Assembly (NCBI RefSeq): GCF_947179165.1
Contig: NC_077242.1
Location: 53,763,097-53,827,096, forward strand
Direction of reading: 5' to 3'
DNA: 64,000 bases
Source: Solanum dulcamara
Taxonomy: Eukaryota; Streptophyta; Magnoliopsida; Solanales; Solanaceae
The position numbers and the translations under genes are program-made. The notes beneath the pieces are model-generated. The model searched no databases and was not told the origin of the DNA. It saw only the letters and a list, made by a program, of their open reading frames with translations. Shown here in pieces: positions 46,145 to 57,682 of this stretch (its first letter is position 1; each line of letters starts with the position of its first letter).

Positions 46145-46632
46145 TTTCATTATGCCAAATTTATTAGAGTTTGAATTTGTGGCATTTGATATCTCTAGAA
46201 AAAATTAGATGTTATGGATTCTCAATGTTAAAATTTACCAAGATGCTAAAGTTTTTGATATCACTATTACCTAGGGTAATGTAGCGTTGAATTCGACAAA
46301 GTGAAGCTTATGATTTCCTTCGTTATCATATGTATTAAGGATTGAAGATTGAATATCTGACAGTGAACGATTAACTTGAATTGTAGACTAGTCTAAAGAA
46401 AAGGTATGACCACATTAAGACAACGGTATTGTCAAAAACTAGCTACGAGTAGATTCTCTTACGGTTATAGAATTTTAAAATTATATGTGATTATAACTTG
46501 GTTGTATAATTATTTCTTAAAATTTATCTAGGAAAGATATAAAAAGATGAGGATATGTTGGAAAAGACTTACAATTGTTCATGCCTTCAATCTGGTATTA
46601 TAGAAATAATTTCATGAAAGAGGATTTAAAAA
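46145..46632 (+). pseudogene. UBN2-type gag fragment of a copia-like element
   Basis: Plus-strand frames read FEFVAFDISRKN, then LRYHMYGLKIEYLTVND, LWTSLKKRYDHIKTTVL and DEDMLEKTYNC. This is the gag-polypeptide (UBN2) domain of Solanaceae copia-type elements ('EFVALDI.GKNYL.W.LDAEIHL', 'FLRHHL.EGLK.EYLT..DP..LW..LKERYDH...V.LP.A', 'DEDMLEKTF'). Stops and frame shifts break it, and no zinc knuckle, pol or LTR is attached. It ends at the next LTR-like start at 46636. Confidence 0.8.
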
Positions 46633-46635
46633 GTG

Positions 46636-47070
46636 TAACACCTCAGAAGTCCCTAGACCAGATCAGGACTTGTATAGATCAAAAATGTCACGACTGAAGT
46701 TAGACCCTAGACATGACATGGTGAATAGGATCCCGAGAGACCCTAAACAAGCCTCTAAGCAAAACATAGCATATTTTAGGATAACATAAGAGAAATGTGG
46801 AAGATAAGTCTTAGACAATATTTTTAAGCAACTCAAATAAAAGAATCTGAGAATAGAACTTTCAAAGTGGAAATAACCATACTAGTCTGACATAGCCCCA
46901 AACTATCATAGACGGGGCGTAGGAAAAGTCCTAACTCACCCAAATAATCTGAAACAAAAGTCATGAAAAGAAAGACATCACAAGTGGTTGTGCCCATGAA
47001 GCATGAGGACTCACCAACAATAATGTCGACTGGAGCAAATATTAACCGCTAGCTGGATGGAGAGCGTTGT
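46636..47070 (+). repeat. LTR-like fragment, gypsy type
   Basis: Starts TGTAACACCTCAGAAGTCCC, a common Solanaceae gypsy LTR start. It is cut at 47071 by the Ogre-type LTR. No coding sequence. Confidence 0.45.
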
Positions 47071-49159
47071 TGTCGCGCCCTATTTTTCTCAAAACGGGAT
47101 TGCAACGATGTGACAACTCTTTTAAGGTTTGAAAAGAGAAGAATCGCCACATAACGAATTAAAGACGCGTTAGGGCACCATTCTATTCTATATTACAAAT
47201 AAATTAATTTAAAGGGTCAAACGCAACTAGAGTTCGGATAAGGATTCAAATTACCTCAAAAGGAAGGTGTTAGGCACCTTTCGAGTCCATAAAGGTGGAT
47301 TCTGGCCGAATCTTATAAATTATGTGGGGGTTTTAAAAAAATGTACAAATAGTAAATAAAGGCCTCTATTTATTATTATTAATTAGAGAAAAACTATGTG
47401 ATAAAGAGAGAAAACTTTATTATTTTAAAACAAATAAATATCTTAACCATAAATTAATTAAATAAATTTAATCTAAAAAAATCATTTTTGTTTAATCTAA
47501 TTAATACAAATCTATATGATAATATAATTAAATCAGTGATGCCTGAAAGAAATTATTTTGTTTTTTTAAAAATATTAAACTACCCCAAATATATACAAAC
47601 AAGAATATTTTAAAATAGACGGGATAAAAATATTCATGTATTCATATTCTTCTAATCAGCGTCGGCTTATTAATCGAAAGAAAAAATATAGTATTTTGTC
47701 ATTTATTTACTTGGGACGACTTTCATCATTTTCGAAAGGCCTATCAACCCCTACTTCTCCTAAGTTTATTTATTATTATAATCTTAAAGCGATCTAAAAG
47801 AAATAATAAAAACTAACGTCCTAAAAGGTGTTTAACGTCCCAACTTAATATCCAGGAGGCATTGGACGTACTATTAGGGTAGGTTTTAGACTAAAGAAAA
47901 TATATGCATCCTAATTAGACACATCGCCAAACAAAACAGATAGGACGAGTAGTTAGCACATAAAATCTCAAATAAGTCTCTAGATTAATTAATTAGCATG
48001 CTTGAAAAAATAGATAAATAGTGAAAGTCATAATAGCTATATGTGTGTGTACAATCAGATATACGAGACTTAATGCAAAAAACTCAAACATGATAAAATA
48101 AAGACACTCTTGATAATTTTTAATTATTAACTAATAATATTTATAAAATCTTGTTAACACGATTTTTAGTTAATAACATACTGAAAATTAAACTACTGTA
48201 GATGTGGTTTCTAAATATTGTGTTGAAAATTTATTAAAATATCACAGGCATAATAATATTATGAAGACTTACTTAAATTTCTATAAACATGATTTCTAAC
48301 AATATATTGAAAATTTATGAAAAAAAAATCATAAATATGTTTTTTAATACCATTATATGCTGAAATATTTATCAAAAGTTATAGGCACGGTTTTAATATA
48401 TAAAAAAAACTATGATAAATAATTATTAAAATCTTATTGACATGATTTCTAAATAAAATATCAAAGAAAAATCTTTTAATCCTATAGATATGATTTCTAT
48501 ATGATTTTTATCATGATAAATGTATCCTATGAACATGATATCTAAACAATTAATATGTTGGGATTATTATATAAAACCTACATATGTGAAAAATAACATT
48601 GTAAAAGTATTCATTACAACCGAATAACATGCTGAAAATATAAATAGGATTATGAATATGATACCGAATATTTAACTTGTCGGGCTTATTATATAGTTCC
48701 TATAGGCATGGTTCCTATAGCATATAAGCGATATTTTGTTAAATCTTAAACATGGTAGCTACGTAAGTCTACATGCTGGAAATTATTTATAAATATGACA
48801 TCTAGCTCAATCAGAAACTGTAACATGATTTCAATAAGAATTAATATAGAAATTTATTTATTTGACCCTATAGACATGGTAGTTTTATGAATTTGTATGC
48901 TGAAAATTAATCAGTAGAGGCCTATAGATATGATATCTAAAAGACAAATTATAATACAAAATTGATCAGATAGACAAGTATTTTATAACATTTTAACTTC
49001 ACCAAGACGAGAGCAAATTATTTAATTTATATTACGCAGATGTTCAAAGAAGTCAAAATTAAATACATACAAACATATTGAAATGATTACGGACGTTTAA
49101 GCAAAATTCAAATTCAAATATTTTTAAACACATGTTAATGGTTATTTAATCAGCCCTTC
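47071..49159 (-). repeat. Left (terminal) Ogre-type LTR
   Basis: Its outer end on the plus strand is TGTCGCGCCC, so on the minus strand it ends GGGCGCGACA. 47530-48780 is similar to 62505-63735, and 48786-49150 to 51329-51690. The outer 450 bp (47071-47530) is much more diverged from 61976-62505 than the rest. At 49150-49160 it passes directly into internal sequence after 'atcagccc', so the LTR start and most of the internal region are deleted. Confidence 0.75.
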
Positions 49160-50378
49160 GAGTTTTCCATGTTTTGCGTATCTGTTCAGCAAAAGAGACT
49201 TGGCCACCTTTGTGGTCCGTTGCGAACTTTCTCATGTTTGCGGTTTGTGGACGTTCTTGTTTTCCTCCCAGTTGTCTAAGGACTCGAGCGGGGGCATACG
49301 GTCGGGTTCCTCTTAATCCGGCTAATATCAAGTAAGGGACCTTTTCCCCTTGAATCGTTATTTACTCTGGTAGCACCATACTCTTGATTGACCATTGCAC
49401 ATTTTCTTTTCTTAATCCGTGAAGCCTTGGATACCAAAATTTTTGACCTCCAGTTCTGTGAAAATGATTACAATATAACAACAAACCATGACCTTCAAGT
49501 TCGTCTGGTCGTCTCAAAGGATCTGGATGTTCTGGATCATGAGCTTTGAGTAAGTGTCTCATCATCCACCACTGAAGTATCAGATTACATCCTTGAAAGA
49601 ATTGTCCACCATTTTTACACTTATCCAAAGCTCGATAAATGTCCGTAAGAATCATGGGTGCCAAAGTATAGTACTTGGTTGCGGACTCATAGTCTATCCC
49701 ATTGAAGATGGCATGAGTGACCATTACTACACTTGGATGGATAGTATAGTTTGGGCCTTGGGGAAAAACCATTGTCCCAAGTAGGCATATTGCAAACACA
49801 AAGGGACGTGTTTCCTCCCATTTTTCCTTTGAGACAAATTCGTCTTGATACTTTTCGAAAGCTCTTGCTCGTCCAAATTGAGTGTAAAGTTTTTGAAGTG
49901 GAATGTTTGGTCCGGGAAGCCTGTCCATCTATTTAACTTTGACAGGTGAAATTTTTTCTTGATCTTGACGAAATCCCATATTTTGGGAATAAGGAGGTCA
50001 CTCTCAAGCTTACGCTTCCGTTTGTTACACATGCTTATACTCTCGTAACTAGCAAGGACTTCCTGGATAGTTGGGGTCATTTCTATTTCCCCGAATCTAA
50101 ACACCATGTTATCACTGCCCCAGAATTTTACCATTGTTCCAACTAAATCAGGCCAAGTCTCCATTTCCATAATTGACGGGATATGGCTTATGTGACTTCG
50201 AACCTTTTTCTTGTCTTCGTTGTTCATAAATTTCCACCACACTCGGAGGTAAGGAGGGAGTCACCATCTGGGTTCTTAAGGGTTCGTCTACTGGGTCAAC
50301 CCTACAAGAAAGAAAATAAGTTACCCCTACCCCCATTGGGTAATTGATTTGTTTAAAAATAACATATACATCCTTCAA
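49160..50378 (-). pseudogene. Ogre-type ORF1, duplicate copy A
   Basis: Two overlapping minus frames encode it. One runs from 50242 (starts MWWKFMNNEDKKKV, 171 codons). The other runs from 49928 (starts MDRLPGPNIPLQKLY, 188 codons) and contains FVFAICLLGTMVFPQGPNY, then YRALDKCKNGGQFFQGCN and LQWWMMRHL. A TAG just before MDRLP and a frame change separate them. The extra ORF upstream of gag is characteristic of Ogre/Tat elements; its role is unknown. This copy lacks the C-terminal part retained at 60029-60256. Confidence 0.75.
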
Positions 50379-50852
50379 TTAAACACATAAGCATGATTGT
50401 CTTTTATTGACCAATTGGCCAAATAGACACAAGGTGTGCTTCTAATGGGCCCAATATGCCTCGGGTATTAGATCGTCTTAGATCAATGTGCTAAATAAGG
50501 GTTTTGGTTTAGCTCTACGCTAGGTTAACTAGAAGTGGCTTTTGCAAGACTGGTAACCCAAGCGGACAACTCAGGTTGGAACTCACGACAACCATTGGAC
50601 ACATGGCGTATCAATAAATTGTCAATCGTTCTGAAAAAGGGTCAAGTATAAAAAGTCCGGCTGCCGTTCTGCAAAACCGTTCTTTAATATACTATACATT
50701 CAATAGAAAGATGCAATTAAATGCAAATGATAGTTTAATATATAAATTAAACACGTAATTGTGCAATTAAGGAAAATATGAATTACTAATTATTATAAAT
50801 TCAAACAGTTAGTCAAATAAATAATCAAATCTAATGGTTAGAATCTAATTAA

Positions 50853-50870
50853 GTCCCCAGTGAGTCGCCA
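50853..50870 (-). other. Ogre-type primer binding site, copy A
   Basis: Minus strand reads TGGCGACTCACTGGGGAC, close to the TGGCGACTC(TG/CA)CTGGGGAC site of Tat/Ogre elements (tRNA-Arg type, from family knowledge). It is identical to the copy at 61955-61972. Confidence 0.8.
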
Positions 50871-50871
50871 T

Positions 50872-52400
50872 TTCTATTATATCAAAAAAACTCGGTTTAA
50901 AATTAATTTCAACTTTATAGAGAAAAAATTAATTTTAGTAAAAGAAGAGTCGCCACTTAATTTTCTAAAAAAATTAAGAAAACTTAATTTAAAAGACCGT
51001 AACAGATGTAATTCTTACAAATTCAGAGAAAAAGGTATGAGGTTCATATTACTATTTTAAGAAGATTTTAGCACTTAAAATAGCCGCTAACATACGGTTG
51101 TCTGACGATTTGAAAATTATTTGACTAACTTTGGAAAAATGAGTTTTAACAATAATCGAAACATTAAATAATTTGAAAGAAATATAAATTTTAAAACATT
51201 TAGGATAATTTATAAAAGTAATAAACTTGGTATAAAAATGACTAAATAAAAGAGGGATAATTTTAAATGAATCATTTAAATGAAACAAACAATCATAAAA
51301 AATAGTTTCTCTTCAAGGGATTTAATTATTTATAAATATGACATCTAGCTCAATCAAAAACTGTAACATGATTTCAATAAGTGTTAATATAGAAATTTAT
51401 TTATTTGACCCTATAGACAGGGTAGTTATATGAATTTGTATGTTGAAAATTAATCAGTAGAGGCCTATAGATATGATATCTAAAAACAAATTATAATACA
51501 AAATTGATCTTTGAACAAGTATTTTATAACATTTTAACTTCACCAAGACGAGAGCAAATTATTTAATTTATATTACGCGGATGTTCAAAGAAGTCAAAAT
51601 TAAATACATACAAACATATTGAAATGATTACGGATGTTTAAGCAAAATTCAGATTCAAATATTTTTAAACACATGTTAATGGTTATTTAATCAGCCCAAC
51701 ATGCTTAAGGTGATATAGATAGACAACTATTTTAACAACAAATCTAACAAGTAAATATGGATAATAAAACATGTAGCACATTAATCCCTCCCCCATCTTA
51801 AGTTGTTCCCCAAGTAATTTCATTATATAGTATTTACAAATTTATTACAACTTAAATAAAAAATAATATAAATAAACAAAGACATAAAAAGAAGTAGTAG
51901 TTTCTCCGACCCAAGCGAACTCTTCGCCTCTCGAACTTTGAAGTTCAAATCCTGCTAAACTATGAAGAAGATATAAGCAGTATACGAATAATATAGGGAT
52001 ACATCATAATTATAATTATATTTCAACAGAACAAACAAACAAGACAAAATATTTTAAAATAATAAACCAACATATAAAGAAAAGTTGGAACTAACCTGGA
52101 TACTTTAGTTAGGAAGAATAAGTAAATAGAAATCTGAACTCCAATGTTAAACACTAGAAATAGAATATTAAAGTATGCAAGCAACTCTTTTTTTTTTGTT
52201 TTCGTTTGAGATTCTAAACTGTAAAAATAAAAATGTTTTCTTCTTTCTTCTTTCTTAACTCTCTCTGTGTTTTTTTTGTTCTCCTTGTTTTTTCTCTTCT
52301 TGTTTTTCTTCTCCCCCTCTTTCTCTCTGTCTCCTTCTCTTTTTATAGTGATAAACCCATGGGTAAAGTCAATCAAATCAACAAAGACAACTCACTAGAT
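50872..52400 (-). repeat. Middle LTR of the Ogre-type complex, internally deleted
   Basis: It follows the integrase end (53110) on one side and PBS copy A on the other. It matches 61974-62430 closely, then at 51324-51328 jumps to sequence equal to 48786 onward, omitting about 1.3 kb present in the other LTRs. The upper boundary is uncertain; a TATA-like CACTATAAAAAG at 52338-52349 (minus) followed by a purine-rich leader suggests that U3 extends above 52350. Confidence 0.7.
52338..52349 (-). promoter_or_regulatory. TATA-like box in the middle Ogre LTR
   Basis: Minus strand reads CACTATAAAAAG, followed 20-70 bp downstream by the purine-rich 'agagaaagagggggagaag'. It is a plausible promoter and transcription start for the element. 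Confidence 0.5.
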
Positions 52401-53109
52401 TTTTAATTCAAACTTTAGCCAAATAAGTCTTAGACAGAGCAATCAATTTCAAAAGGAATGACCAGTTTTTTCCAAATTTTGTCAACAAAATCAAATAATA
52501 TCGACTTTCCAAGATTTGCTTCTAAAATTATTCAAAAAGATATTGGAAAAGTCAAAAAGTTATGCCAAAGGGACTCATCGATAATAATTGCAATGAAATT
52601 ATTCAACCACATATTCAAGCAAAAAATCAAACTTTTATTAGTGTGATGATACTCCAGATTTCCCAAGCAAATAAATTCAATTGTATGGATCCAAATAAAA
52701 ATATAAAATATTACAAGTTTTAACATAAATGTTTCAAACAAAATTCAGAGTTAGATTTTCATAGATCTATATCACAGCTGAAACAAAATCATTGAACTCA
52801 AGTTAAGGCAAAATTGTCAATTTCATGATTCTCACATAACAAGCAACATCATAAAGCTCATATTAGATCCATAGGCAAATTAAACTTAACCTCATGATCT
52901 TGACATAGCAAACAATACCATAAAAATTATATTAGATCCGTAGACAAATCAATCTTCAACAAATAAAGTTTAAACCACTAATGATTAGAATGATAATATC
53001 TGAGAGGGTTTGTAAAGGTTCATCTTCAATAGAACGATCTAAACTTGTGCATAATTAAAATGTAAGAACATGAACATGAACATAAACTTGAATATGTGGT
53101 TGAATAATT
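52401..53109 (-). other. LTR U3 or 3' untranslated part of the Ogre-type element
   Basis: No coding sequence. Includes two 69-bp tandem units at about 52824-52961 ('catgatt/ctcacataacaagca' and 'catgatcttgacatagcaaa'), moderately diverged. No clear polypurine tract was found to mark the LTR start. Confidence 0.45.
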
Positions 53110-54020
53110 TCACCAATCGGCGTTGTTTAATTCAGTTTCTTGAATGATTCTCAACGAAGGTATTTCCACTTCGGCGGGGATTACAGCCTCCGTCCCATAT
53201 ACTAGCAAGTATGGGGTTGCTCCAATTGATGTTCTGATAGTCGTTTGGTATCCTAACAAAGCATATGGAAACATCTCATGCCAACCTCTGTGATTGTCAA
53301 TCATTTTCCTCAAGATCTTTTTGATGTTCTTGTTGGCAGCTTCTACGGCTCCATTCATTTGAGGAGGATACGCGGTTGAGTTTCGGTGATTAATATTGAA
53401 TTGCTCATATATCTCTTTCATCAAATGACTATTGAGAATTGCTCCATTATCGGTAATGATGGAATCTGGTATTCCAAATCTACATATTAAATTGTTACGG
53501 ATGAAGTTTTCTACTACCTTCTTCGTAACTGATTTATATGAAGCTGCTTCCACCCATTTGGTGAAGTAATCAATGTCAACTAAAATGAACCTATGTCTAT
53601 CAGAGGCGGATGGCTCTATTGGACCAATGATATCCATACCCCAAGCCACAAATGGCCAAGGAGAACTCATAGCATTGAGTTCGTGAGGAGGTACTCAAAT
53701 CAAATCACCATACATTTGACATTGATGATATTTTTGCACATACTTACAACAATCATGCTCCATAGTCATCCAAAAATAGCCAGATCGAAGGATCTTCTTC
53801 GCCAAGGTAAGCCTATTTATATGAGTTCCACAAAATCCCACATGAATCTGTTAGAGAAGCTTCGTAGCTTCACTGGCATCGGCACATCTGAGAAGTCCCA
53901 TATCTGGAGTTCTCCTATAAAGGGTTTCTCCACTTGGAAAGAAATCGTTAGGCATTCGACGTATTTCTTTCTTCTGATTGAAAGTAACATTATCTGAATA
54001 AGTTTCGGTTTCTAGATACT
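53110..54020 (-). pseudogene. Ogre-type integrase, decayed
   Basis: Minus frames read FFPSGETLYRRTPDMGLL and CADASEATKLL, a stop, a zinc-binding region in which one expected Cys is Tyr (YVQKYHQCQ), another stop, then the catalytic core: WGMDIIGP, FTKWVEAASYKS, FGIPDSIITDNGA and MNGAVEAANKNIKK. The D-D-E residues are all present (MD, TDNG, VEAAN), then GATPYLLVYGTEAV and VEIPSLRI. The frame stops at NNADW. Integrase inserts element cDNA into the genome. At least two stops and the broken zinc finger make this copy inactive. Confidence 0.92.
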
Positions 54021-54124
54021 TTTTTATGTCAAAATACCAAGGTCTCCCATCTGGTTCTACTTTTACATGAGAACAGTGAGCGAGTTGTTCTTTCAAATAT
54101 ATCTCCACAGGGTCAATGTAACTT

Positions 54125-54168
54125 GTATTCAGATGTTTGATCATTTGTACTCAGATGTTTGATCATTG
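54125..54168 (-). repeat. 22-bp tandem duplication in the second RNase H end
   Basis: 54125-54146 and 54147-54168 differ at two positions (core 'cagatgtttgatcatt'). Being 22 bp, it shifts the reading frame between the RNase H and the integrase. Confidence 0.9.
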
Positions 54169-54560
54169 AGGAGATAGTAGCAAGAGCATCAACAAATTCA
54201 TTTTGCAACTTGGGGTATGCCTAAACTCGATCTTGTGAAACCTTTTACACAACCTTTGTACTAACTTCACGTACGGTGCAATCTTTGAATTCTTCACGGC
54301 CCATTCCCCCTGAACCTGATGAATCAATAAATTTGAATCTTCGATTACCAATAACTCTTGGATTTCCTTATAAATAGCCATCCTTAGACCCATGATACAT
54401 GTTTCATACTCAGCCATGTTGTTCGTGCAATGAAATTAAAGTTTGGCCCCCATAGGATAATATTGGCTAGATTCTGATATTAGGACTGCTCCGATTCCAT
54501 TTCCTTCATGATTCACTACCCCATCAAAAAATACTCTCCAACCAGGGTATGCTTTGGAGA
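54163..54560 (-). pseudogene. Second (archaeal-type) RNase H of the Tat/Ogre element
   Basis: Minus frames give WRVFFDGVVNHEGNGIGAVL, then after a stop MAEYETCIMGLRMA, LLVIEDSNLLIHQVQGEW and FHKIEFRHTPSC. The catalytic D (FFDG), E (AEYE) and D (EDSN) are visible. The last one, normally in 'NE(F/L)VDALA', appears only after a frame change. A second RNase H after the normal one is an established feature of the Tat lineage, so this supports the assignment. A TAA-type stop near 54438 and the frame shift near 54200 inactivate it. Confidence 0.88.
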
Positions 54561-54599
54561 TATCTTCACCCATGACTGATTCCTCTTCATCGGGAAAAT

Positions 54600-55050
54600 A
54601 AGTTTTGAGCGGCTCATATGCTTCATCTACTGGATTTTTTAAGAGATGATCTGCTAAGGCTTGTGCTTTTATCGCCTTTTGGGTCACATACACAATATCA
54701 AACTCACTTAATAGCATTTTCCATTTTGCCAACTTTCTGGTAGGCATCGCTTTCTGAAAGATATACTTCAATAAATCCATTTGGAAATGAGATATGTAGT
54801 ATATGAAAACAAGTAATATCTCAACTTTTGAGCAATCCAAGTTAAAGCACAATAAGTTTTCTCCAAAAGAGTGTAACGAGCCTCGTATGGAGTAAACTTC
54901 TTGCTTAAGTAGTAGATTGATCGTTCCTTCTTCCCAGTCTCATGATGTTGACCTAGCGCGCATCCAAATGCATTATCTGAGACCGAAAAATATAGCAACA
55001 ACAGAACTTCTTCCCTCATAGGAACTAGCACCGATGGATTAAACAAGTAA
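54600..55050 (-). pseudogene. Ogre-type RNase H (RT-linked), decayed
   Basis: Minus frame 54768-55046 reads LLYFSVSDNAFGCALGQH, then RSIYYLSKKFTPYEARYTLLE and CALTWIAQKLRYYL, the RT-connected RNase H of Ty3/gypsy ('LYL..S..A.G..L.Q......E.AIYYLSKKF...E.RY...EK.C.AL.WA..KLR.Y'). It continues in another frame with PTRKLAKWKMLLSEFDIVYV and QALADHLL. One frameshift near 54780 separates the parts. It degrades RNA in RNA-DNA hybrids during reverse transcription when intact. Confidence 0.88.
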
Positions 55051-55073
55051 CTTTTGATAGCATCGAAAGCTTT

Positions 55074-55760
55074 CTAACACTCTTTGGTCCATTTTGTCAA
55101 TGCATCCTTCTTCAGCAGCTTAAATATAGGCTCACAGATCAATGTGGACTGAGCTATGAATCGGCTAATGTAGTTCAATCTTCCTAAAAATCTCATCACT
55201 TCCTTCTTGGTCTTTGGTGGACGTAATTCTTTAATCACCTTGATTTTAGCACGATCAGGATCGATACCCTTTTTACTGACTATAAATCCCAACAACTTGC
55301 CGGTTGGCACTCCAAAAACACATTTAGCGGGATTTAATTTCAAGTTGTATTTGAGCAAATGATTAAAGAACTTTTTCAAGTGAGTCAAATGATCCTCACT
55401 CTCATGGGATTTGATAATGACATCATCCACGTACACTTCAATTTCCTTGTGAATCATATCATGAAAAATGGTCATCATGGCTCTCATGTAAGTGGCCCCA
55501 ACATTCTTGAGACCAAATGGCATTACTCAATAATGATACACACCCTACAGTGTGATGAAAACCGTCTTTTCTGCATCTTCTTCATCCATTAGAATCTGGT
55601 GATAACCCGTATAGCAATCCACGAACAACTGCATCTCATGCTTAGCACAATTATCAATGAGAATGTGGTTATTTGGCAATGAAAAGTTATCTTTAGGTCT
55701 AGCTTTGTTCAGATCTCTATAATCAACACAGATTCTGATCTTGCCATCCTCTTAATTTGG
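55074..55760 (-). pseudogene. Ogre-type reverse transcriptase, decayed
   Basis: Minus frames read RICVDYRDLNKA.PKDNF and FVDCYTGYHQILMDEEDAEK, a stop, then MPFGLKNVGATYMRAM, the catalytic YVDDVIIKS, KCVFGVPTGKLLGFIVS and RPPKTKKEVMRFLGRLNYISRF. Order and motifs are those of Ty3/gypsy RT (Y-x-D-D). A stop in the segment FITL*GVYHY*V just before MPFGL, and loss of frame near 55060, show that it is dead. Confidence 0.92.
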
Positions 55761-55769
55761 CTTGTATTG

Positions 55770-56234
55770 CTACTCAAATTGTTTCAATCCCTCGGTGAGG
55801 TGTTCAGGTATCGTAGCCTCTTCATCATAATCCTCGAACTCATCATCTATCTCATTTTGTTTATTTAGCTTGTGACATGACACGATATTATCAGGTTTTA
55901 AGTTATTTTTACAAGATGAGTGAGGGACTAAGAGTAGTGTGGACATCCAATCAGATAATTTCTCCTCTGGCTCAGCATCATGGATGCCCGATGTCCCCGT
56001 TTCTTCCTCCAAGATTGTGTCAACTTCCTCAAAAAGATTCCAGATTCTTTCCCTAAGATCGCCATCATTCATATGTTCCCATATGGGAAATAACAGATAC
56101 AAGTGAGGTATTGGCCTAGCCAACACCCGAACAACACTCCTGCTTATCACATCTATCTCGTCATCTTCTATGGGGACATATCCCAAACCATATTTCAATC
56201 CTCTATTAGGAATCTGAATAGGCTCGATAATTCC
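55770..56234 (-). pseudogene. Protease-RT linker of the Ogre-type element
   Basis: A 142-codon minus frame starts MKYGLGYVPIEDDEID, passes ARPIPHLYLLFP and the acidic IWNLFEEVDTILEEETG, then VSCHKLNKQNEIDDEFEDY and HLTEGLKQFE. Solanaceae Ogre-type polyproteins have the same Y-G-L-G-Y...P-P-L-Y and SCHELNEQNE..DD blocks here. In Ogre elements this zone often includes a spliced intron; I cannot place one. Confidence 0.75.
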
Positions 56235-57119
56235 TTATAAGTTCTTCCCCAATCCGAATCCTAGCTCAAAACCTCTTTGAAGCATGATAATGGCTATCAT
56301 TTTATAAATAGAAGGCATAGGAGGTTGTGGGGACAAATCATCGCTTGTGGCATTTACCAGATCCACTGTGTAGAAGTTGGTACCTATAGTAATATCATCA
56401 ATAATTGGTGCACAACTATTTGTATGAGTTCCTTCACCATAAACAACTACCTCACGGTCATTCTTCACGAATTTTATCATCTAATGGAGAGTAGAGGGCA
56501 TGGCTCCAGCCACATGGATCCATGGTCTTCCTAATAGTAGGTTGTAGCTGGTAGTGATGTCCATCACCTGACACTCTACAACAAAATCAACAGGACCTAC
56601 CTGAATACCCAAGTTCATAGATTTTAATGTATCTCTTTGGACCCCATCGAAAGCTCTAACCTTAACTTGGTTCTGTTGGACTTTTCCCAAATCAAAGTTC
56701 AACTGTTTAAGAGAGGACAAAGGACAAATGTTAAGACCCGATCCATCATCGATTAATACACGATTCATGATCTTATCAAGGCACTTAATAATGACATACA
56801 GAGCTTTGTTATGCATCACACCTTCAAGGGGAAACTCTTCATTGCTAAAACTGATGTAGTGTCCTTGAACAACTCGACTCACCATAGCAGCTAGATTATC
56901 TCTATCTGTACCCACAGGTATGTAAGTGTCATCCAAAGCTTTCATCAAAGCATGTCTGTGCTGTTGCGACCTCATCAACAATGCCCACACTAAGATTTAG
57001 GCAGGTACTTTCTCCAGATGTTTTACTATAGAATACTCTTTTGGCTGCATCTTCTGCCAAAACTCTTCAGCCTCAGCTTCGCTGAATGGTCTCTTTTGTT
57101 GGTCTCTCTTATGCCATCC
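56235..57119 (-). pseudogene. Ogre-type aspartic protease
   Basis: The 169-codon minus frame (56481-56990) reads ALYVIIKCLDKIMNRVLIDD, then GSGLNICPLSSLKQLNFDL, VRAFDGVQRDTLKSMNLGI and YNLLLGRPWIHVAGAMPS. The active-site region VLIDDGSG aligns with the family VL(V/I)D(N/G)GS; LLGRPWIH is the C-terminal protease motif. It continues in another frame with LHQMIKFVKNDREVVVYG. A stop separates the two frames. This protease would process gag-pol. Confidence 0.88.
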
Positions 57120-57682
57120 TTAGGCCAATTTTTCTGGGGTATAACACCTACTAGACCTTTTCCTTCCCTGAGTTATTGCAGTCTCAATCACAAATATCTT
57201 CTGGTTAGGGATTTTTCTCGGCACCAAAGTAACAACTTTTTGATGTGTTAAAATCATAAATTCCAATTTCTCATTTATGCTCAATGAAGCCATAGCCATT
57301 TCAGGACTGTTAAGATAGGCTGGGACTATGGCCTTTGTTACACACCAATCTTCTTCCATGTCAATCATATTGATATTAACCCTTCATGATTTGGTAAAAG
57401 ATTACTATTGATATTAGGGGCGGCGGTTTATAGAGTAACGACCTTACAATTAATCAAATCCTGAATCTTATGCTTTAAATTGACACAAGTTTCAGTATCA
57501 TGCCCGACACTATTGGAATGATACACACATGTTCTATCAGCTATGAAGAATCAAGAGCTTATATCAGCCAATTTAGGTGCAATGGGATGAATAACGCCTG
57601 CATCTCTCAATCTTTCGAACAACTTAGTCCGACTTTCCACCAGAGGAGTAAAAATCCTGGCGGGCTTATTTTCAAAATTGGC
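57120..57682 (-). pseudogene. Gag C-terminus with zinc knuckle
   Basis: Minus strand near 57500-57545 reads CVYHSNSVGHDTETC, a C-x2-H-x4-H-x4-C variant zinc knuckle used by Tat/Ogre gags, followed by NLKHKIQDLI. It continues toward the protease through the 82-codon frame at 57120-57368 (MIDMEEDWCVTKAI). Upstream, TKLFERLRDAG marks the preceding conserved block. Stops are frequent. Confidence 0.75.

Noticed and set aside
49554..49784. Plus-strand ORFs repeated at 60656-60886 (also 49946/61048)
   Set aside because: They recur only because the underlying ORF1 is duplicated; the minus strand holds the family protein.
53593..53997. 134-codon plus-strand ORF
   Set aside because: Antisense shadow of the integrase core and zinc region.
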